Of a stretch of 64,000 nt of DNA, positions 8,563 through 17,493 are shown piece after piece. Under the pieces are notes generated by a model. It worked only from the letters and a program-made list of their open reading frames with translations, made no database searches and was not told where the DNA came from. Source of the DNA: Paraburkholderia sp. Tr-20389. Its GTDB lineage: Bacteria > Pseudomonadota > Gammaproteobacteria > Burkholderiales > Burkholderiaceae. The DNA is taken from assembly GCF_017104565.1 (NCBI RefSeq), contig NZ_JAAGPD010000053.1, positions 1 through 64,000 of the forward strand. Direction: 5' to 3'. Numbering within the stretch: the first letter of the stretch is position 1; every line of letters begins with the position of its first letter. Made by a program: the position numbers and the translations under genes.

Positions 8563-9309
8563 TCAGGACTTCGCCGGCTCGACGCCGAACCACTTCTTGT
8601 AGATCGCCGCGTAACGGCCGTCAGCCTTGATCTTCGCGATCGCCGCATTGACCTTCGGCACGAGCGGACTGCCCTTCGGGAACGCGATGCCGTATTGCTG
8701 CGCCATCATTTGCGGCCCGACCGCTTTCACACGCCCCTGGCCCGCCGTGTGGATGTAATAGAGCACGTTCGGCGTATCGTGCATCGCGGCATCGACGCGC
8801 CCCGTTTGCAACTCCAGATACGCGTTGTCGATGTTCGGGAACTGGCGCAGATCGGTGCCGGCGAAATGCGCCTTCGCGTAGTCCGCCGCCGACGTGCCCG
8901 TCTTGATCGCGAGCGACTTGCCCTTCAGATCGTCCGGTCCCTTGATCGTGCTCGCGGTGGGCACCATCAGCATGAAACCGCTGTCGTAGTAGCCGTCGGA
9001 GAAGTCGATCACCTTCTTGCGCTCGTCCTTGATCGTGATGCCTGCGAGCGCGACGTCGACGTTATGCGTCTGCAGTGCGGGCAGGATGCCGCTGAAGTCC
9101 ATCGGTTGCAGCTTGTAGTCGAGCTTCAGGTCTTTCGCGACGGCTTCCCACAGGTCGATGTCGAAGCCCACGTACTTGTCGCCCTGCTTGAATTCGAACG
9201 GCACGAACGCCGTGTCGACGGCAACCAGCAGCGTCTCGGCATGCGCCGCTTGACCGAGGACAGATACGGCGACGAGTGCGGCCGCAGCCAGCTTTGCTAC
9301 GAGTTTCAT
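8563..9309 (-). CDS. glnH: Periplasmic glutamine-binding protein
   Basis: This 248-residue exported protein matches E. coli GlnH in order and wording: [53 protein letters not shown], and the ligand-site stretches [19 protein letters not shown] and [14 protein letters not shown] Sec signal peptide of about 22 residues ends at AHA. The ATG at 9309 has the ribosome binding site AAGGGGATC; an open stretch to 9576 lacks one. It is the first gene of the operon and lies behind a region of TTGCGCAA-like repeats that may be the operator. Confidence 0.93.
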   Translation of the reverse strand: MKLVAKLAAAALVAVSVLGQAAHAETLLVAVDTAFVPFEFKQGDKYVGFDIDLWEAVAKDLKLDYKLQPMDFSGILPALQTHNVDVALAGITIKDERKKVIDFSDGYYDSGFMLMVPTASTIKGPDDLKGKSLAIKTGTSAADYAKAHFAGTDLRQFPNIDNAYLELQTGRVDAAMHDTPNVLYYIHTAGQGRVKAVGPQMMAQQYGIAFPKGSPLVPKVNAAIAKIKADGRYAAIYKKWFGVEPAKS

Positions 9310-9576
9310 GACGATCCCCTTGCGTGGTGAGTGGATGAAGGGTTGATGAAGGGATGGCGACCGGTTTGGTTGCAAGCCGATTTGCGCTGAGTATCTTTGT
9401 GCAAAATAATTTGCGCAATAGGGGTGTGCGCAAATTTGATTGCAAAGTGGGTATACCCTGGTGGGAGGTGTCGACCGGTTCTGTCTGCCCCTCGATGGGC
9501 AGCGGCCATGAGCGCGCGTGCTGGCGCACTCGATGCGACGAAGCATGGCGCTTCCGTCTGCGCAAATCCAATGCAA
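9310..9576. other. Intergenic region upstream of glnH
   Basis: This region contains the glnH leader, the operator-like repeats described separately, and on its right the terminator-like hairpin of the porin gene. The window 9448-9576 shows nothing recognisable. No credible gene is present. Confidence 0.4.
9397..9447. promoter_or_regulatory. Operator-like repeats upstream of glnHPQ
   Basis: TTGCGCA (9411-9417) and TGCGCAA (9427-9433) form a perfect inverted repeat with a 9-bp spacer. It is flanked by related half-sites TTTGTGCAAA (9397-9405) and GATTGCAAAG (9438-9447). The cluster lies about 90-140 bp upstream of glnH in AT-richer DNA. It is a reasonable binding site for the operon's own RpiR regulator or another repressor; the regulator is not shown by the sequence. 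Confidence 0.45.
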
Positions 9577-9609
9577 AACGCGCGCTCCGCCGGAGGCGGA
9601 ACGCGCGTT
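9577..9609 (-). terminator. Terminator-like hairpin after the porin gene
   Basis: AACGCGCG plus TCCGCC pairs with GGCGGA plus CGCGCGTT around a GGA loop, with one mismatch. On the minus strand it is followed by a short TTTT run. It lies about 90 bp past the porin stop and is oriented to end that transcript. Confidence 0.6.
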
Positions 9610-9697
9610 CGTTACTGCTGCGCGCGAGAGACGCGCGCGCGATACGTCACATCATGCCGTACATCGCGTGCGGCGAATCTCGCCCGGCTCGCGCCGC

Positions 9698-10846
9698 TTA
9701 GAAGCGGTGACGGATACCGACGGTGCCGACCACTTGCGAATCGGTCGACGATGCGCTCACGCCGACGATGTGCGCCGTGATGCCCGAGCTACCCGTGCTG
9801 CCGACGTGCTGATAAGCCGCTTCAGCATAGACATCGGTGCGCTTCGACAGTGCGTAGTCGGATTGCAGCGTGAGCTGGTGGTACTTCGGATCGACGCCTT
9901 GCAAGCTTGCTTCGGTGTACGTGTACGCACCCGACAGCGACCATGCCGGCGTGATTGCGTAGCGGCCGTTCAGTTCGAAGTTCGTGAAGTGCGCGCCTGC
10001 GCCGTTCAGCGTGAAGCCGCTCGACGACGTCGAGCCCGATGCCGACTGGCTGATCGCCGTCGCGTTGGCGAGTTGCGTCTGCGTGAACACGAAGCCGACG
10101 TTTGCCGGGCCGAACGCGTAGCTGACGCCTGCGCCGTACGTGCGTTGACGCGAAGCCGTGAAGGTCGTGTCGGTGCTCACTGCGCCGCTCGTGTTGCTGG
10201 AAGCGCCGCCGCCGTTCAGTTGCAGGTAAGCCGCTGCAACCTTCAGGCCGCCGAATGCGTACGTTGCGCCGACGCTGTATGCGCGGTTGTTCGCGAAGCC
10301 ATCAGCCTGGTTCGAGAAGCCGTACATCGCGCCCAGCTTGAAGCCAGCGTAGTCGATGCTCTGATACTTGACCGAGTTGCTGACGCGGAACGAGTTGTTC
10401 AGGTTGTCGTTGTCGTACGGGTGCGAAGCCAGCGTGCCGCCGTATTGCGTGCCGTTCAGCGACAGCGGCCCCAGGTTGTCGACGAGGTTGTCGTACTGAC
10501 GGCCGAGCGTCACTGCGCCGTACTGGTTGCTGGCGAGACCGACGAATGCCTGACGGCCGAACAGACGGCTGTTCTGGCCCATGTTGCCATTCGACAGGTT
10601 AAAGCCGCTTTCCAACGTGAAGATCGCCTTCAGACCGTTGCCGAGATCTTCCGAGCCGCGCAGGCCCCAACGGTTGCCGTTCAGGATGCCGCTAGCCTGC
10701 TGGAAGTTGCTGCTGCCGTGAGCATTGCTGGTGTACGTCAGGCCCGTATCGAGCAGGCCGTAGAGCGTCACCGAGTTTTGAGCGTGTGCTGCACCAGCCG
10801 TGGCGAACAGCGCGAGCGAGAGGGTCGAGAGTACGAGCTTTTTCAT
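9698..10846 (-). CDS. Outer-membrane general porin (OmpC-like, Burkholderia type)
   Basis: This 382-residue precursor has a signal peptide MKKLVLSTLSLALFATAGAAHA, and the mature protein begins QNSVTLYGLLDTGL, the standard first strand of the Gram-negative porin family. Other hallmarks are GNRWGLRGSEDLGNGLKAIF, LFGRQAFVGLA and the terminal GIRHRF. It should form a trimeric 16-stranded barrel for small hydrophilic solutes. The ATG at 10846 follows GGAGAAAAG. It is monocistronic, with a terminator-like hairpin downstream. Substrate specificity is not evident. Positive-inside and loop features cannot separate it from the many paralogous porins of this group. Confidence 0.92.
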   Translation of the reverse strand: MKKLVLSTLSLALFATAGAAHAQNSVTLYGLLDTGLTYTSNAHGSSNFQQASGILNGNRWGLRGSEDLGNGLKAIFTLESGFNLSNGNMGQNSRLFGRQAFVGLASNQYGAVTLGRQYDNLVDNLGPLSLNGTQYGGTLASHPYDNDNLNNSFRVSNSVKYQSIDYAGFKLGAMYGFSNQADGFANNRAYSVGATYAFGGLKVAAAYLQLNGGGASSNTSGAVSTDTTFTASRQRTYGAGVSYAFGPANVGFVFTQTQLANATAISQSASGSTSSSGFTLNGAGAHFTNFELNGRYAITPAWSLSGAYTYTEASLQGVDPKYHQLTLQSDYALSKRTDVYAEAAYQHVGSTGSSGITAHIVGVSASSTDSQVVGTVGIRHRF

Positions 10847-11413
10847 CTTTTCTCCATTATTCCGATAACGAATGCTATCGTGCCGCGGAGAATATCTGAT
10901 TGAATTGGGATTGCGACTTTGTCGTTGTGTTTTAACCACCACTTAAAAGCTTTCTCAATCTTCCCTGTAACGCCATTCGTAATTCAGATGATGCAGAGGT
11001 AGATGTGAAATGGGGCGCATCCCTCTCGCGGAAGCGCCCCAAGTGCCCAATTCTAGCTGTTCCCGGAATACAGGCCTGCGGATTTTATGAGCTGACCGTT
11101 GAAGCAGCAAGTCGCGCACTGCGCATTTTCCTTTCTCATTCTTATAATTGTAAGAAAACGCAATAAAATAACTCGATTTAAATACCATTTAAATCTGGCA
11201 ATAATCAATTGTCGATTCGAACTATTGTCTTTTAAAGAATTCCGGACGCCGCGCGCTTCAATACCGGCATGCCCCACGCCCGCTTGCCCGCCAGCAGGCA
11301 TCTGAAAGCGACCGCTGTTACTATCGGGCGCTCCACGCCAGCCCAAGTGGTTCATGCGCGCGGGCTGCCGCCCCTCCAGCAACCTCCATCACGCCGACAA
11401 AAAGAGACCTCTC
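10847..11413. other. Divergent intergenic region between porin and gluconate permease
   Basis: This 567-bp gap lies between the leftward porin and rightward permease. The stretch 11130-11240 is strikingly AT-rich for this replicon and is the likely promoter zone for the permease. The 100 bp next to the porin carry its leader. No operator palindrome or convincing small gene was found; the short open frames here have no ribosome binding site. Confidence 0.4.
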
Positions 11414-12790
11414 GTGCATCTCACCCCAGCCTTGACCCCGTGGTCTGCCCACGACACACGCCTCATCCTCTCGTGCGCGCTCGGGCTCGTGCTCATCATC
11501 GTGTTCATCAGCGCGCTCAAACTCGCGCCGTTCCTGTCGATCCTGATCGGCACGTTCGCTGCGGGCTTCACCGCGCAGCTTCCGCTCGAAGCCGTGGCGA
11601 GTTCGTTCAGCAAGGGCGCGGGCGCATTGCTCGGCGACGTCGGCATCATCATCGCGCTCGGCGCGATGCTCGGCGCGCTGATGGCCGATTCGGGCGCGGC
11701 CGACCGGCTCGTGTCGACCATCCTCGAACACTCGACGCCGCGCCGCCTGCCCTGGCTGATGGCGCTCGTCGCGATCATCATCGGCTTGCCGCTCTTCTTC
11801 GAAGTCGGTCTCGTGATGATGGTGCCCATCATCTTCGTGATGGCGCGCCGCTCGCAGCAGCCGATCCTGCGCATCGCGATTCCCGCGCTCGCCGGCATGA
11901 CGACGCTGCACGCGCTCTTGCCGCCGCATCCCGGTCCGCTGATCGCCGTGAGCGCGCTGCATGCCGATCTCGGCATCACGCTCGGCCTCGGTCTGATCGT
12001 CGCGATTCCCGCCGTGATACTCGCGGGTCCGCTGTATGGCATGGCGCTCTCGAAGCGCATGCAGATCGCCGAGCCCGAAGAAATGGGCAAGCTGTTTCGC
12101 GCCGAATCGACGCAAACGGCGTTGCCCGGTTTTGCCGTCTCGCTGATCACGATCCTGATGCCCGTCGTGCTGATGCTCGGCCGCACCGTTGCAAAACTCG
12201 CGCTCGAAAAAGACACACTGGCCTTCGACACACTCGACTTTCTCGGCGAGCCGATCATCGCGCTCGGTCTGACCGTGATCTTCGCGATCGTCGCGCTGGG
12301 CTGGTCGCGCGGCATGTCGCGGGAACGCGTCGGCGGCATCCTGCGCAAGAGCTTGCCGCCCATCGCGGCGCTGCTGCTGACCATCGGCGCGGGCGGCGGC
12401 CTCAAGCAGACGCTCGTCGCAGCGGGCATCAGCACGACCATCGGCAAGATCGCCGTCGGCGCGCACATGCCGCTGCTGCTGCTCGCGTGGCTGATCGCCG
12501 TCGCGCTGCGTCAGGCAACGGGTTCCGCGACGGTCGCCACCACGACGACGGCGGGCATCGTCGCGCCCGTCGTCGCCGGTCTGTCGGCGACGCACAATTC
12601 GCTGATGGCGCTCGCGATCGGCGCGGGTTCCGTGTTCTTCTGCCACGTGAACGACGCGGGCTTCTGGATGGTCCGCGAATACTTCGGGCTGCAACTGAAG
12701 CAGACCGTGTTCGTCTGGTCGGTGCTGCAGACTATCGTGTCGGTGGTCGGGCTGGGGTTGACGCTGGTGTTGTGGGGGGTGTTGGGCTAA
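11414..12790 (+). CDS. GntP-family gluconate:H+ symporter
   Basis: This 458-residue inner-membrane transporter has 12 or more hydrophobic segments. GntP-family hallmarks include GALLGDVGIIIALGAMLGAL near residue 70, GLPLFFEVGLVMMVPI, LLPPHPGPLIA, and near the C-terminus RQATGSATVATTTTAG and FCHVNDAGFWM. The family imports gluconate and related sugar acids by proton symport. The start is taken as GTG 11414, giving a protein beginning MHLTPALTPW; extension to 11354 would add 20 residues without a better ribosome binding site. No gluconate kinase or dehydratase gene is adjacent, so the exact sugar acid is open. Confidence 0.9.
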   Translation: MHLTPALTPWSAHDTRLILSCALGLVLIIVFISALKLAPFLSILIGTFAAGFTAQLPLEAVASSFSKGAGALLGDVGIIIALGAMLGALMADSGAADRLVSTILEHSTPRRLPWLMALVAIIIGLPLFFEVGLVMMVPIIFVMARRSQQPILRIAIPALAGMTTLHALLPPHPGPLIAVSALHADLGITLGLGLIVAIPAVILAGPLYGMALSKRMQIAEPEEMGKLFRAESTQTALPGFAVSLITILMPVVLMLGRTVAKLALEKDTLAFDTLDFLGEPIIALGLTVIFAIVALGWSRGMSRERVGGILRKSLPPIAALLLTIGAGGGLKQTLVAAGISTTIGKIAVGAHMPLLLLAWLIAVALRQATGSATVATTTTAGIVAPVVAGLSATHNSLMALAIGAGSVFFCHVNDAGFWMVREYFGLQLKQTVFVWSVLQTIVSVVGLGLTLVLWGVLG

Positions 12791-12796
12791 GGCTGC

Positions 12797-13558
12797 TCAA
12801 CGTGCGCCGCTCAGTCCCAGAACCTGCAGATACGTGTCGAGCGAGCGCTGAACCGCTTGCGCGACGAGTTGTGTGATCTCGGTGTAGTTGCCCGTCACGC
12901 ACGCTTCATCCAGCGAATCGTAATCGGCGAGGCGATCTTCCTTGCGGATGATGGCGGGTGGATAACCCGCCTTCATCAACTGGAAATTCAGCAGCAGGCG
13001 TGCCGTGCGGCCGTTTCCATCCACGAACGGATGGATCTTGACGAACCGCGTATGGAGCTCGGCTGCGCGCGCGATCGGGTGCATGCCCTGTGCCTCGACA
13101 TGCCACTCGACGAGCGACGCCATTTCCTGGGGTAGATGAAGAAAGTCGGGCGGTGTGGTGCTTGCACCTGCAATCACGACGTTTTCCTGTCGATATCGTC
13201 CGGCTTCACCGTCATCGATACCCTTCAGAACGAGACTATGAATGTTCCGAATTTGCCATTCGGACAATGGCTCGCTCTTCGCGACTAGTTCTTCCACATA
13301 GAGAATCGCATCGCGATGATTGGTCGCTTCGAAGTGTTCGCGCAGCGACTTGCCGCCAACCGTAATGCCCTCCAGCACGACCTTGGTTTCACGCAACGTG
13401 AGCGTGTTGCCTTCAATCGCGTTGGAGTGATAGGTCCACTCCAGCGCCAGTTTCTCGCGCAATGTGGCAAGCGAATGCTTGGGCAAAGGGTGAGCCGCGT
13501 CGAGCTTCGACTTGTCGTTATCGATTGCCTCGAATGGCGCGGTAGGTGGGAGCGTCAT
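12797..13558 (-). CDS. Class II Fic protein (AMP-transferase) with inhibitory helix
   Basis: This 253-residue protein has the complete Fic active-site motif HPFVDGNGRTAR at residues 176-187, where His176 is the catalytic base and the Asp/Gly-Asn-Gly-Arg segment binds the nucleotide. The N-terminal SNAIEGN at 45-51 matches the (S/T)xxxE(G/N) inhibitory motif, with Glu49 predicted to plug the ATP site, which makes this a self-inhibited class II Fic enzyme. Fic proteins transfer AMP from ATP to target hydroxyls. No antitoxin gene is adjacent, as expected when the inhibitor is built in. It is convergent with the gluconate permease, 6 bp between stops. The target is unknown. Confidence 0.92.
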   Translation of the reverse strand: MTLPPTAPFEAIDNDKSKLDAAHPLPKHSLATLREKLALEWTYHSNAIEGNTLTLRETKVVLEGITVGGKSLREHFEATNHRDAILYVEELVAKSEPLSEWQIRNIHSLVLKGIDDGEAGRYRQENVVIAGASTTPPDFLHLPQEMASLVEWHVEAQGMHPIARAAELHTRFVKIHPFVDGNGRTARLLLNFQLMKAGYPPAIIRKEDRLADYDSLDEACVTGNYTEITQLVAQAVQRSLDTYLQVLGLSGAR

Positions 13559-13654
13559 CTGTGTTCGGAGCGCGAATGGTATGCCGGATCGATCGTGCGC
13601 ATGGGCGAAATCATAGCATCGCCCTTGCGGCGTGCGCCTCTCGTTGAATCCGGG

Positions 13655-14560
13655 TCAATCGACGATCTCCGGCACATCGATCGCCCGCTTCAACACATCC
13701 ACGAACGCCTGCACCGTCTGCGGCAGCGTGCGCCCGGCCATCGTCTGAACCTGCAGCGTGCGCTGATGCAGCGCGGGGTTCGTGATCGGAATCGCCGCCA
13801 GCCCGTCCACCTCGAGCCGGCTGCGTACGGTCAGATAGCCCGTCAGCGTGACGGCGTCCGTGAGACGCACGAAGCTTTGCAGCGCCGCATGATAGTTGCT
13901 GACGAACACCGGCTCGAAAATCAGCCCTTCCAGGCTGCATGAAATATCGAACAACTGCCGGATCGTCACGCCCTGGTTGTCCATCGCGAGCGGCCACGGC
14001 GTGAGGTCTTTCAGCGACACCGCTTCACGCCCGGCGAGCGGATGTCCGCGCCGCACCAGCGCGTAGATCGGCGCGCGCTGCGAGTAGTGCACGTCGATCT
14101 CCTTCTCCGGCGCGATGCTGAAACAGACGGCGATATCGGCCGTCCCTTCCCGCACCCGCTGCGTCGCCACGGAAGGCGCGGACACGTCGAGCTGAAAATG
14201 CGTCGACGGATACGTCTTCATAAAATGCGCGAACACCTGCGGCAGAAAATGCGGCGCGACGCCCTCCGAACTGGCGACGCGTATCGTCGCGCGCCCCTCC
14301 TCCGCGAGCCCGCGAATCTCGCCGACCACGCGCTCGGCTTCGAGCAGGCTGCGCCGCGCATGCTCCGCCAGCAGCCGCCCCGCGTCGCTCAATACCATGC
14401 CGCGCGGACGCCGCTCGAATAGCGGCGTGCCCAATTCCTCTTCGAGCTTGCCGATCTGCCGGCTCAACGCCGACACGGCCACGAAGAGCCGCTCCGAAGC
14501 CTTGCTCAGCGACCCGCTGCGGGCCACTTCCAGGAAGTAACGCAGTGCCGTGTTGTCCAT
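13655..14560 (-). CDS. LysR-family regulator of the adjacent peptidase operon
   Basis: This 301-residue regulator has an N-terminal winged HTH (residues 1-60, FLEVARSGSLSKASERLFVAVSALSRQIGKLE) and a C-terminal periplasmic-binding-like effector domain. The ATG at 14560 fixes the standard LysR beginning MDNTALRYFLEVA. It is transcribed away from the M20 peptidase/MHS transporter/serine hydrolase operon across a 135-bp divergent region, the classic arrangement for a LysR activator of its neighbour. The inducer is probably a substrate or intermediate of that operon. The NHR-type sequence FVAVSALSRQ differs from the more common LSQPALS and marks the Cbl/citrate-like subset only loosely. Confidence 0.9.
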   Translation of the reverse strand: MDNTALRYFLEVARSGSLSKASERLFVAVSALSRQIGKLEEELGTPLFERRPRGMVLSDAGRLLAEHARRSLLEAERVVGEIRGLAEEGRATIRVASSEGVAPHFLPQVFAHFMKTYPSTHFQLDVSAPSVATQRVREGTADIAVCFSIAPEKEIDVHYSQRAPIYALVRRGHPLAGREAVSLKDLTPWPLAMDNQGVTIRQLFDISCSLEGLIFEPVFVSNYHAALQSFVRLTDAVTLTGYLTVRSRLEVDGLAAIPITNPALHQRTLQVQTMAGRTLPQTVQAFVDVLKRAIDVPEIVD

Positions 14561-14595
14561 GTCCGCTTTGCCGTTTCGGCAACGTTTGGTCGCAA

Positions 14596-14618
14596 ATATT
14601 GTAATTGTGCAGAAATAT
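14596..14618. promoter_or_regulatory. Candidate LysR operator between LysR gene and M20 operon
   Basis: ATATT (14596-14600) and AATAT (14614-14618) form a dyad with a 13-bp spacer containing a T-N11-A pattern (14599 to 14611), the loose consensus of LysR sites. It lies midway in the divergent intergenic region, close to the 5' end of the LysR gene. Confidence 0.4.
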
Positions 14619-14695
14619 CGGCGGCCGCAGCATCGGTTCGACTGCTTATCCATGAACCCGCGCCGACGCCGGTGCGACGCACAGGAGACTTGCCG

Positions 14696-16117
14696 TTGAC
14701 TCGTGACATCGCCATTCAAAACGCGGCCGACCAGTACGATTCCGGCCATTTTCTCGACGATTTGCGGCGCCGCGTCGCGTATCGCACGGAAAGCCAGGAA
14801 GCCGACAGCGGCGCACGGCTACGCGCTTATCTCGACGAAGAACTGACGCCACTGCTCACGCAATGGGGCTTCACCTGCCGTGTCGTCGACAATCCCGCGA
14901 AAGGCGCAGGCCCGTTCCTGATCGCGCACCGTCACGAAGACGACTCGCTGCCGACCGTGCTCAGCTACGGCCACGGCGACGTCGTGCGCGGCTACGACGC
15001 GCAGTGGCGCGAGGGCCTCTCGCCGTGGGACGTGACCGTCGACGGCGAACGCTGGTACGGCCGCGGCACGGCCGACAACAAAGGCCAGCACAGCATCAAT
15101 CTCGCCGCGCTGAAGGCCGTGCTGGATGCGCGTGGCGGCAAGCTCGGCTTCAACCTGAAGCTGCTGTTCGAAACGGGCGAGGAAGTCGGCTCGCCGGGTC
15201 TGCATGCGCTGTGCACGCAACGGCGCGACGAACTCGCTGCCGACGTGCTGATCGCGTCCGACGGCCCGCGCCTGTCGGCACATCGCCCGACGCTTTTTCT
15301 CGGCTCGCGCGGTCTCGTCAACTTCAAACTCGAACTGACGCTGCGCGAAGGCGGCCATCACTCCGGCAACTGGGGCGGCCTGCTGCGCAATCCGGGCATC
15401 GTGCTCGCGAACGCGATTGCGTCGATGGTCGACACGAACGGCAAGATCCTGATCGAAGGGCTGCGTCCGCCGCCCATTCCCGACGCCGTGCGCCGTGCGT
15501 TGTCGGGTATCGGCGTGGGCGGCAATCCGGGCGAGCCCGGCGTCGATGCCGACTACGGCGAGCCGGGCCTCACGCCGACCGAGCGCGTGTTCGGCTGGAA
15601 CAACCTCGAAGTGCTCGCGTTCCGCACGGGCAATCCGGACAAGCCCGTCAACGCGATTCCGCCGTCGGCCGTCGCGTACATGCAGATCCGCTTCGTGGTC
15701 GGCACGGACTGGCGGAACCTCGAATCGATCGTACGCAGGCATCTCGACGAACACGGCTTCGGCATGATCGAACTCGACGTGGAGCGCGGCGCGCCCGCGA
15801 CGCGCGTCGATCCCGACAATGCGTGGGTGCAATGGGCGCTGCGCTCGCTGCGTCACACGACCGGCGACGAACCCGTGCTGCTGCCGAACCTCGGCGGCAC
15901 GCTGCCCAACGATGTATTCGCCGACGTACTCCGCATGCCGACGCTGTGGGTGCCGCACTCGTATCCCGGCTGCTCGCAGCACGCGCCGAACGAGCATCTG
16001 CTCGGGCCTGTCGTGCGCGACGGGCTGCGCATCATGGCCGGTCTCTTCTGGGACCTCGGCGCCCAGGAAGCCGGCGCAACCAATCCCGCACCGCATGTTT
16101 CGACCACCCCCGCATGA
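14696..16117 (+). CDS. M20-family metallopeptidase (dinuclear zinc dipeptidase/deacylase)
   Basis: This enzyme of about 473 residues has the ordered metal ligands of the M20 family: His in LSYGHGDVV, Asp in YGRGTADNKGQ, the catalytic Glu pair in FETGEEVGSPG, Asp in VLIASDGP, and the C-terminal His in PGCSQHAPNEH. Such enzymes hydrolyse dipeptides, acylated amino acids or carbamoyl compounds in the cytoplasm. The start is taken as TTG 14696 because AGGAGA lies eight bases upstream; an upstream GTG at 14672 has no site. It is the first gene of an operon with an MHS transporter 10 bp downstream and a serine hydrolase, suggesting uptake and hydrolysis of one amide-type compound. Confidence 0.88.
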   Translation: MTRDIAIQNAADQYDSGHFLDDLRRRVAYRTESQEADSGARLRAYLDEELTPLLTQWGFTCRVVDNPAKGAGPFLIAHRHEDDSLPTVLSYGHGDVVRGYDAQWREGLSPWDVTVDGERWYGRGTADNKGQHSINLAALKAVLDARGGKLGFNLKLLFETGEEVGSPGLHALCTQRRDELAADVLIASDGPRLSAHRPTLFLGSRGLVNFKLELTLREGGHHSGNWGGLLRNPGIVLANAIASMVDTNGKILIEGLRPPPIPDAVRRALSGIGVGGNPGEPGVDADYGEPGLTPTERVFGWNNLEVLAFRTGNPDKPVNAIPPSAVAYMQIRFVVGTDWRNLESIVRRHLDEHGFGMIELDVERGAPATRVDPDNAWVQWALRSLRHTTGDEPVLLPNLGGTLPNDVFADVLRMPTLWVPHSYPGCSQHAPNEHLLGPVVRDGLRIMAGLFWDLGAQEAGATNPAPHVSTTPA

Positions 16118-16127
16118 GGACGTCGCA

Positions 16128-17450
16128 ATGAACATGGATTCCGTCACCGCGCATCATCCCTCGCATTCGTCGCACGAGTCGCACGATGCCGCTTCGTCCG
16201 CCACCTCGGGCAAGGGCGTCGCGCGCCTGATCGTCGCCACGTCGATCGGCAATGCACTTGAGTTCTACGACCTGATCGCGTACGGCTACTTCGCGACCAC
16301 GCTGTCGAAGCTGTTCTTTCCGGTGCACGACGCAACGGTCTCGCTGCTGCTCACGCTCGGCACCTTCGCGCTGTCGTATCTCGCGCGGCCGATCGGCGCG
16401 CTCGTGCTCGGCTCGTATAGCGACCGCAAGGGCCGCAAGGCGTCGCTGACGCTGTCGATCGCAATGATGACGCTCGGTACGGGCATGGTCGCGCTGATGC
16501 CGACTTACGCGACGATCGGCCTGCTCGCGCCGATCGGCATTTTCGTGTCGCGCCTGCTGCAGGGCTTCTCGGCGGGTGGCGAGTTCGGCAGTTCGACGGC
16601 CTTCCTGATCGAACACGCGCCCAAGCGCAGCGGCTTCATGTCGAGCTGGCAGTTCTCCAGCCAGGGCGCGAGCACGCTGCTCGCGTCCGCGTTCGGCGCA
16701 GTGCTGACGGGCATGCTCACGCAGCCGCAGCTCGAAGGCTGGGGTTGGCGCATTCCGTTTCTGTTCGGCATGCTGATCGGTCCCGTTGGGCTGTATATCC
16801 GCCGTCGCATCGACGAAACGCCGGAATTCGAGCGCACCGAAAAAGCCGAGTCGCCCGTGCGCGAACTGCTCGCGACGCAGAAGTCGCGCGTGCTGGTGTC
16901 GATCGGCGCGCTCGTGCTGACGACGACGGCCAACTACATGATTCTCTACATGCCGACGTACGCCTCGCGGCAACTCGGCCTCGCGCCGTCGTCGGGCTTC
17001 ATCGCGACGCTGATCGCCGGGTTGATCGTCACCGTGCTCACGCCCTTCGTCGGTCACTGGTCGGACAAGGTGGGCCGCACACGCATCATGCTCGGCGCGG
17101 GCGCGTTGTTCTTCGTGACGGTGTATCCCGCGTTCATGTTCATGAACGCGCACCCGTCGTTGCCGACGCTGCTCGCCGCCGTCATGTGGGTCGCGCTGCT
17201 GAAAGCCACCTACTTCGCGCCGATTCCGGCACTCATGGCTGAGCTCTTCCCGACCCGCACACGCACCACGGGCATGGCGTTCGGCTACAACATCGGCACG
17301 ACGATATTCGGCGGCTTCACGCCGCTCGCGGTCGCGTCGCTGATCGCCGCGACAGGCAACAACCTCGCGCCGGGTCTCTATCTGATGATGGCGGCCGTCG
17401 TCAGCCTGTTGACGCTGGTGTGGGCACGGGCGCGGCTGAACGCACATTGA
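16128..17450 (+). CDS. MHS-family MFS metabolite:H+ symporter
   Basis: This 440-residue, 12-helix transporter belongs to the metabolite:H+ symporter branch of the major facilitator superfamily (citrate, proline/betaine, alpha-ketoglutarate type). Hallmarks are SIGNALEFYDLIAYGYFA in helix 1, the loop 2-3 motif GSYSDRKGRKASL, RLLQGFSAGGEFGSST in helix 4 and GHWSDKVGRTR in the second half. Residues 1-30 are a His/Ser-rich cytoplasmic extension. The ATG at 16128 has GAGGA upstream; the same frame is open leftward to 15819, but that part lies inside the peptidase gene. It probably imports the substrate of the flanking hydrolases. Confidence 0.9.
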   Translation: MNMDSVTAHHPSHSSHESHDAASSATSGKGVARLIVATSIGNALEFYDLIAYGYFATTLSKLFFPVHDATVSLLLTLGTFALSYLARPIGALVLGSYSDRKGRKASLTLSIAMMTLGTGMVALMPTYATIGLLAPIGIFVSRLLQGFSAGGEFGSSTAFLIEHAPKRSGFMSSWQFSSQGASTLLASAFGAVLTGMLTQPQLEGWGWRIPFLFGMLIGPVGLYIRRRIDETPEFERTEKAESPVRELLATQKSRVLVSIGALVLTTTANYMILYMPTYASRQLGLAPSSGFIATLIAGLIVTVLTPFVGHWSDKVGRTRIMLGAGALFFVTVYPAFMFMNAHPSLPTLLAAVMWVALLKATYFAPIPALMAELFPTRTRTTGMAFGYNIGTTIFGGFTPLAVASLIAATGNNLAPGLYLMMAAVVSLLTLVWARARLNAH

Positions 17451-17493
17451 GCCGGATGAATCGAATCGAATGAATCACGAGGAATACGCACGT

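Noticed and set aside
9518-10903. 461-codon plus-strand open frame opposite the porin
   Set aside because: It mirrors the porin gene on the other strand; the Arg/Val/Ala-rich product has no family pattern and the porin is unambiguous.
15819-16127. N-terminal extension of the MHS transporter frame
   Set aside because: Lies within the M20 peptidase gene; the start at 16128 has a ribosome binding site and matches family length.
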